DNA of 64,000 nt, taken from Vreelandella subterranea. GTDB lineage: Bacteria > Pseudomonadota > Gammaproteobacteria > Pseudomonadales > Halomonadaceae. Shown here in pieces: positions 58,763 to 64,000 of this stretch. A program made the translations under genes and the position numbers. Each line of letters opens with the position of its first letter. The first letter of the stretch is position 1. Where the stretch lies: NCBI RefSeq assembly GCF_900111305.1, contig NZ_FOGS01000008.1, positions 145,875-209,874 of the forward strand, read 5' to 3'. The notes beneath the pieces are model-generated. The model searched no databases and was not told the origin of the DNA. It saw only the letters and a list, made by a program, of their open reading frames with translations.

Positions 58763-61169
58763 ACTCGATGCCGACAGCCACCGAGCCCGCCGCGAACTGC
58801 ATGACCATATTCAAGGCTCCGGGCCACTTGCTCGCCATACGGTCGATAGCCAGAGTCAACGCCAGGCGGGCAGTACAAGCTTTCACGAAAGCGCTCACAA
58901 ACACGTCACGGGTAAGGCAGCTTACATTGACGATATCAAAACGCCGGCAGATGCCCTGCACGTTGCGCTTGGCTTATCGCTAGTCGCCCATGGCACGTTA
59001 ACTAAGCTCGACCTTGAGGCGGTCAGACAGGCACCTGGGGTGATCGATGTTATAACGTTTGATGACGTACCGGGGCACACTGACATTGGCCCGGTGTTCC
59101 CGGGTGACCCTATTTTCGTGGACCGGGAAATCAGCTATGCAGGCCAGTGTCTCTTTGCAGTGGCTGCGACCACCTTACAGGCCGCGCGCCGGGCCGTGAA
59201 ACTTGCCAGGCTGGATATCGATGAACACCCTGCCAGCCTTGATCCTGTCGCGGCTACCGAGCGTGAAGAGTTCGTTCGCCCGACCCACGTTCAAGAGCGT
59301 GGTGACTGGCAGGCAACCCTGGAACAGGCATCGCAGCACATCGAGGGCGAGCTTTTTATTGGTGGACAAGAGCATTTCTACCTGGAAGGACAGGCATGCA
59401 TCGTCTTGCCCAGCGAGGATGAAGGCGTCATCGTCCATACCTCCAACCAGCACCCAAGCGAGACCCAAAAGCTCGTTGCTGAAGTGCTCGGCATTCCTTT
59501 CCACGCGGTAACCGTTGAAGTGCGTCGCATGGGTGGTGGCTTTGGCGGCAAGGAAACCCAGGCCTCTCCCTGGGCCTGCATGGCTGCGCTTTTCGCCCGC
59601 CGAACGGGCAAGGCAATCCGTCTACGGTTGCCACGCAGCGAGGATACCCGCGCCACGGGTAAGCGCCATCCTTTCCATAACCGCTATCAGTTGGCGGTCG
59701 ATCATCAAGGCGTCATCGAAGGTGGCGAGATCACCTTGATTGGCGACTGTGGCTACTCGCCCGACCTCTCTGACGCCATTGTCGATCGCGCCATGTTTCA
59801 TGCCGATAACGCCTACTCGCTAGGCAATGCCCGCGTGACGGGGCATCGCGCCAAGACCCATACAGCCTCGAACACCGCCTTTCGCGGCTTTGGTGGGCCT
59901 CAGGGAATGATGATTATCGAAGCGGCCATGGATGATATCGCCCGTCGGGTCGGCGAGGACCCGCTGACCATCCGGAAGCGCAATTTCTACCGCCAGGGGC
60001 GCGACATCACCCACTATGGCCAGCGGGTTGATCAGACACAATTGCTTCACACCCTGGTGGATACGCTGGAACACAGCAGCGACTACTGGTCGCGTCGTGA
60101 GGCCATTACCGCCTTCAATGCAGCAAGTCCAATTATCAAAAAGGGGCTTGCCCTCACACCGGTCAAGTTTGGCATCTCGTTTACTGCTCAGCATCTAAAC
60201 CAGGCCGGCGCACTGCTTCACGTGTATACCGATGGCAGTATCATGATCAATCATGGCGGGACGGAAATGGGCCAGGGCCTGCATACCAAGATCTGTCAGG
60301 TGGTCGCTCGAGAACTGGGGTTGGATCTGGACAGCGTTCGCATCAGTGCAACCCGTACCGACAAGGTGCCCAATACATCGCCCACTGCCGCCTCCAGCGG
60401 TGCCGACCTGAACGGCATGGCGGCGCGGGACGCCGCCAGCAAGCTCCGGGGGCGGCTGTTCGACTTTGCCGCTGAGCACTATTCAGAAGGTCTGGACCGT
60501 GAAGGTATGCGCCTGGAAGACGGTATGCTGATTGCCGGTATCGGCGAGAGTGAGCGCCGCATCCCCTGGGGGGAACTCGTCCAGACCGCTTATCTCAACC
60601 GTATTTCGCTCTCAGAAAAAGGCTTTTATGCCACGCCGCTGATTTACTACGACCGCGCCACCGGCCAGGGGCGACCTTTCTATTACTATGCCTTTGGCGC
60701 AGCCGTTGGCGAAGTCAGCGTGGATACACTAACGGGGGAATATCAGGTGGATCGCGTCGATATACTCCACGATGTGGGCGATTCCCTTAACCCTGCCATT
60801 GACATGGGCCAGGTGGAGGGCGGTTTCATTCAGGGATTGGGCTGGCTGACCAGCGAAGAGCTCAAGTGGAATGATAACGGCATGCTGATCAGCGACGGGC
60901 CAGCGACTTATAAAATTCCCACTTTCGGCGACCTGCCACCGATTTTCAATGTCGAACTGCTGGAAGGCCACCCCAACTCCATGGCGAGCCTTTATCGCTC
61001 CAAAGCCGTCGGCGAGCCGCCCTTCATGCTGGGGATTTGCGTGTGGTCAGCACTAAGGGATGCCCTTTCAAGCCTGACGGGCTATCAGGTATCGCCTCAC
61101 CTCGACACCCCGGCGACGCCTGAACGGGTCATGTTGGCGGCCAACGCCATCAGGCAGAAAGCGTTATGA
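58746..61169 (+). CDS. xdhB: xanthine dehydrogenase large subunit (molybdopterin)
   Basis: Catalytic molybdopterin subunit oxidising hypoxanthine and xanthine to urate, 807 residues. Landmarks: GKAAYIDDIKTP, RRMGGGFGGKE (cofactor loop), NTAFRGFGGPQG with the substrate-contacting Arg, MGQGLHTKI and the catalytic Glu in AVGEPPFML. GGAGG precedes the start, which lies inside the xdhA 3' end. No uricase gene is present in the window. Confidence 0.95.
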   Translation: MRTLTRLDADSHRARRELHDHIQGSGPLARHTVDSQSQRQAGSTSFHESAHKHVTGKAAYIDDIKTPADALHVALGLSLVAHGTLTKLDLEAVRQAPGVIDVITFDDVPGHTDIGPVFPGDPIFVDREISYAGQCLFAVAATTLQAARRAVKLARLDIDEHPASLDPVAATEREEFVRPTHVQERGDWQATLEQASQHIEGELFIGGQEHFYLEGQACIVLPSEDEGVIVHTSNQHPSETQKLVAEVLGIPFHAVTVEVRRMGGGFGGKETQASPWACMAALFARRTGKAIRLRLPRSEDTRATGKRHPFHNRYQLAVDHQGVIEGGEITLIGDCGYSPDLSDAIVDRAMFHADNAYSLGNARVTGHRAKTHTASNTAFRGFGGPQGMMIIEAAMDDIARRVGEDPLTIRKRNFYRQGRDITHYGQRVDQTQLLHTLVDTLEHSSDYWSRREAITAFNAASPIIKKGLALTPVKFGISFTAQHLNQAGALLHVYTDGSIMINHGGTEMGQGLHTKICQVVARELGLDLDSVRISATRTDKVPNTSPTAASSGADLNGMAARDAASKLRGRLFDFAAEHYSEGLDREGMRLEDGMLIAGIGESERRIPWGELVQTAYLNRISLSEKGFYATPLIYYDRATGQGRPFYYYAFGAAVGEVSVDTLTGEYQVDRVDILHDVGDSLNPAIDMGQVEGGFIQGLGWLTSEELKWNDNGMLISDGPATYKIPTFGDLPPIFNVELLEGHPNSMASLYRSKAVGEPPFMLGICVWSALRDALSSLTGYQVSPHLDTPATPERVMLAANAIRQKAL

Positions 61170-62038
61170 CCTTAACCGCTCCAGAAAGCTGGCATGCATC
61201 ATTACATCGCTTACAGCGTGATGGCATCCCCCATGTACTGGCCACTCAGGTGACCAGCGCAGGCTCGACCCCCCGCGAGCCCGGCGCGCGGATGGTGATT
61301 ACTCTTGATGCTATCTTCGATACGCTGGGTGGCGGCACTTTCGAGTGGCAGACGATCAGCGCTGCACGTAACTTATTACAGCAGCAGCGCTTCGGCTTAC
61401 ACCTGGAAGCTTTTTCCCTGGGTGGGCGTAGCGGTCAGTGCTGCGGCGGCTTCGTCAACATCCTGCTGGAAGTCTTTCCCGGTGCAGAAGCCCATGTCGC
61501 TATATTTGGCGCGGGCCATGTCGGTCGCGAAATCGTTAACTTGAGCGCCCCCCTCGCTTGGCAGTTGCACTGGTACGATAGCCGAAGCGATATATTCAGT
61601 GAACAGCTACAACAGCAACCGCGTCTTGGCTGTCATAGGCTTGGCGATCCCCAGCGGGCAGTCTCGGAATTACCACCGCAAACGCATGCGCTCGTACTGA
61701 CCCATAGCCACGATCAGGATTACGCCCTGATTGCAGGCCTCATTGAGCGCGATGATGTCGCTTCTATTGGACTAATTGGCAGCGACAGTAAATGGTCAAG
61801 CTTTCAGGGACGTCTAAAGCGAGCAGGCCATGACGCCGAGAAAATTAAGCGTGTGCGAAGTCCCATCGGACGCATCCACGCCACCAAGCTCAACAACAAG
61901 ACGCCCTATGCCATTGCCTTGACCGTGGTCACCGAGCTGCTCTGGCTAACCGACACGCCCTCCTTACCAGAAACACGCGGCCTTGCGCCTGACGCTGCAC
62001 GTGCTTTAGTTGACGATACGAAGACGACCCAGAGTTAA
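61166..62038 (+). CDS. xdhC: xanthine dehydrogenase accessory protein XdhC
   Basis: Binds molybdenum cofactor, promotes its sulfuration and inserts it into XdhB. 290 residues with an N-terminal XdhC/CoxI domain (STPREPGARMVI, SGQCCGGFVNI) and a Rossmann-like C-terminal domain (IFGAGHVGREIV). The ATG overlaps the xdhB stop by four bases (ATGA), giving coupled translation. Confidence 0.94.
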   Translation: MTLTAPESWHASLHRLQRDGIPHVLATQVTSAGSTPREPGARMVITLDAIFDTLGGGTFEWQTISAARNLLQQQRFGLHLEAFSLGGRSGQCCGGFVNILLEVFPGAEAHVAIFGAGHVGREIVNLSAPLAWQLHWYDSRSDIFSEQLQQQPRLGCHRLGDPQRAVSELPPQTHALVLTHSHDQDYALIAGLIERDDVASIGLIGSDSKWSSFQGRLKRAGHDAEKIKRVRSPIGRIHATKLNNKTPYAIALTVVTELLWLTDTPSLPETRGLAPDAARALVDDTKTTQS

Positions 62039-62039
62039 T

Positions 62040-63356
62040 ATGAATCCTACTACCGATACGTTTATTCGTGCCGAATTGATTAGTTTTGCCCGCGACCCTG
62101 GGGATGGCGATACGCCCGAGCCGGGCAGCTTTGAGCATTACGGCGACGGCTTACTCTGGCTGAAAGGCCAGCATATTCATGCCGTGGGCCATTTCAATGA
62201 ATTACTGCCGTCACTACCGGAAAACAGTGATGTATTGGACTATCGCGATAAGCTGATCATGCCAGGGTTTATCGATACCCATGTTCACTATGTCCAGTTG
62301 GATATCATAGCCTCCTATGGTCGCCAACTGCTTGACTGGCTAAACGACTACACCTTCCCCGAAGAGTGTCGCTTTGCCAATCATGCCCATGCAGAAGCGC
62401 TATCCAATGCTTTTCTTGATGAAATGCTGCGCGCGGGTACAACCACCGCTCAGGTATTCGGCTCTAGCCATCCCGGCTCCGTGGATGCCTTTTTCTCCGC
62501 CTGTCAAAAACGTCAGTTGCGTATGCTGGTCGGCAAGGTATTAATGGACCGCAACGCGCCCGAGGGGCTTTTGGACGGCACGACGGGTATTGCCGACAAT
62601 GAGCGGCTTATTGAAGACTGGCACGGCAAGCAGCGGCTGGGGTATAGCGTTACCCCACGCTTTGCGCCTACGTCGACCAAAACGCAAATGGATGCGGCAG
62701 GCGCTCTTCTGCGTAATGACCCCAGCCTATGGTTACAGACTCATCTAGCGGAAAACAGCGGGGAGCTTGACTGGGTGGCAGAACTGTTTCCCGGCAGCCG
62801 TGACTATTTAGCCGTATATGAAGAAGCAGGCCTTGTTGGCCCTCGCAGCACCTTTGCTCACGGCATTCATCTTGATAATGACATGCGTAAACGGTTGGCG
62901 GGTCGCGGTGCGAATATTGCTTTTTGCCCTAGCTCTAATCTCTTCCTAGGCAGCGGGCTCTTTGACCGAGAGGCCGCGAATGAAACCGGCATGGCATTTA
63001 CCTACGCCAGCGATATCGGCGCAGGCACTGACCTATCAGGCTTTGGAACGCTTAAAGCAGCCTATCAAGTGGGTCAGCTACGCGGACAGCCACTTACCGC
63101 CTGGCAGGGTTTTTATGGTTTAACCAAAGGGAATGCAAGGGCTCTCTCGCTAGATAGCCATATCGGTCAATTGGCACCTACGCTTGAGGCTGACTTTGTA
63201 GTGATCGACCCCCAGGCAACGTCGCTGCTTAAGCGTCGTATCAACCACTGCACCACGCTTGGCGAGCGGCTGTTTGCATTGATGATGCTGGCCGACGACC
63301 GGGCCATCTATGAAACCTGGGCGGGTGGTATTTGCCAGCATCACAGGGATAATTAA
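62040..63356 (+). CDS. guaD: guanine deaminase
   Basis: Zinc hydrolase converting guanine to xanthine, which feeds the dehydrogenase encoded upstream. 438 residues from the ATG at 62040 (MNPTTDTFIRAELIS). Metal ligands of the amidohydrolase fold: HVHYVQLD, THLAENSGELDW, AHGIHL and SDIGAGTDLSGF. A frame open from 62010 overlaps xdhC and is not used. It is the last gene of xdhABC-guaD. Confidence 0.95.
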   Translation: MNPTTDTFIRAELISFARDPGDGDTPEPGSFEHYGDGLLWLKGQHIHAVGHFNELLPSLPENSDVLDYRDKLIMPGFIDTHVHYVQLDIIASYGRQLLDWLNDYTFPEECRFANHAHAEALSNAFLDEMLRAGTTTAQVFGSSHPGSVDAFFSACQKRQLRMLVGKVLMDRNAPEGLLDGTTGIADNERLIEDWHGKQRLGYSVTPRFAPTSTKTQMDAAGALLRNDPSLWLQTHLAENSGELDWVAELFPGSRDYLAVYEEAGLVGPRSTFAHGIHLDNDMRKRLAGRGANIAFCPSSNLFLGSGLFDREAANETGMAFTYASDIGAGTDLSGFGTLKAAYQVGQLRGQPLTAWQGFYGLTKGNARALSLDSHIGQLAPTLEADFVVIDPQATSLLKRRINHCTTLGERLFALMMLADDRAIYETWAGGICQHHRDN

Positions 63357-63408
63357 CCATCAGCTTTGCGAAGCTACCTTAACGGCGGCTTTTCTCTCAC
63401 ACAAACAA

Positions 63409-63433
63409 AAAACCCAGCCGGTGGCTGGGTTTT
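63409..63433. terminator. bidirectional terminator between guaD and the rRNA operon
   Basis: Perfect 11-bp stem AAAACCCAGCC / GGCTGGGTTTT with loop GGT; the flanking A and T runs let it act in both directions. It stops guaD transcripts on the plus strand and the rRNA operon on the minus strand, 12 bases beyond the 5S end. Confidence 0.92.
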
Positions 63434-63445
63434 CTGCGGTGTAGG

Positions 63446-63564
63446 TGCCTGACGATGACCTACTCTCGCATGGGGAGACCCCACACTACCATCGGCGCGA
63501 AGCGGTTTCACTGCTGAGTTCGGCAAGGGATCAGGTGGTTCACGCTTGCTATGGTCGTCAGGCG
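63446..63564 (-). rRNA. rrf: 5S ribosomal RNA
   Basis: On the minus strand the sequence begins GCCTGACGACCATAGCAAGC and ends with the pairing strand GTCATCGTCAGGC, enclosing the typical core GAACCACCTGATCCC, CCGAACTCAG, GCGCCGATGGTAG and GGGGTCTCCCC ATGCGAGAGTAGG. Ends are estimated from the terminal helix and may be off by one or two bases. It follows the 23S gene in the order 23S-5S. Confidence 0.95.
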
Positions 63565-63704
63565 TAACGGGCTGTATATCATGCTGTGCTGTGTTTTGTG
63601 AGCGTCTCTTACCAAGCCGTTGGATGGGCTCAGTACGCGTATCCGGTTCTCTGAGTGTCTTCACACTCGTCGTTATCATCACGACCAGACCCCTTGGGTG
63701 TTAT

Positions 63705-64000
<296 letters not shown>

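Noticed and set aside
63565..63704. tRNA gene in the 23S-5S spacer
   Set aside because: No cloverleaf or T-loop (GGTTCGAATCC-like) could be found.

Overview
The window reads as a stretch of chromosome from a moderately halophilic gammaproteobacterium of the Halomonadaceae (Halomonas or a close relative). This is inferred from protein similarity to that group, gene order shared with Pseudomonas and Halomonas (tig-clpP-clpX-lon-hupB-ppiD; thrS-infC-rpmI-rplT-pheS-pheT-ihfA; coxB-coxA-ctaG-coxC), an osmoprotectant transporter, and evenly moderate to high GC. I see no insertion sequence, prophage, integrase, CRISPR array or tRNA gene. It is almost entirely core genome, densely packed, with no gene-free gap over 300 bases.

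Layout: 1-7.4 kb (+) holds the 3' part of gloB, mltD and the peptide ABC transporter yejABEF. 7.6-9.1 kb (-) holds rsuA and a YafV-type amidase; rarD (+), a chemoreceptor (-) and a SulP permease (+) follow. 13.7-19.0 kb (-) is a branched-chain 2-oxoacid dehydrogenase operon (E1 alpha, E1 beta, E2) ending in a Hanks-type protein kinase. 19.1-23.0 kb (-) is an osmF-yehYXW type osmoprotectant ABC operon. cysS and glnS (-) follow, then ppiB and lpxH (+). 27.7-36.1 kb (-) is a protein-quality block: tig, clpP, clpX, lon, hupB, ppiD. After a small flavodoxin/membrane protein pair, 37.3-44.5 kb (-) is the classic translation cluster thrS-infC-rpmI-rplT-pheS-pheT-ihfA. An OmpA-type lipoprotein and a DUF2489 protein come next. 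46.4-53.5 kb is a caa3-type cytochrome c oxidase cluster with its heme A, copper and assembly factors, including a 57-residue DUF2970 gene. 54.0-57.1 kb (-) holds hrpB and a TetR-family regulator, divergent from xdhA-xdhB-xdhC-guaD (+) for guanine and xanthine breakdown. The window ends in the 3' end of an rRNA operon (5S and partial 23S, minus strand).

The most informative non-coding signals are: (1) a 7-bp stem with a 7-base loop carrying a GGU anticodon in the thrS leader, a likely tRNA-Thr mimic for autoregulation by ThrRS; (2) an AUC start codon for infC; (3) a perfect TTGACC-N4-GGTCAA palindrome in front of xdhA, matching the RutR-type operator; (4) a strong terminator between rplT and pheS; (5) a foldable element upstream of the SulP gene. 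The most interesting gene arrangement is the protein kinase at the end of the branched-chain dehydrogenase operon, whose E1 alpha keeps the serine loop that is phosphorylated in the mitochondrial enzyme. I did not find a wholly new multi-gene system; most of the window is ordinary housekeeping sequence.
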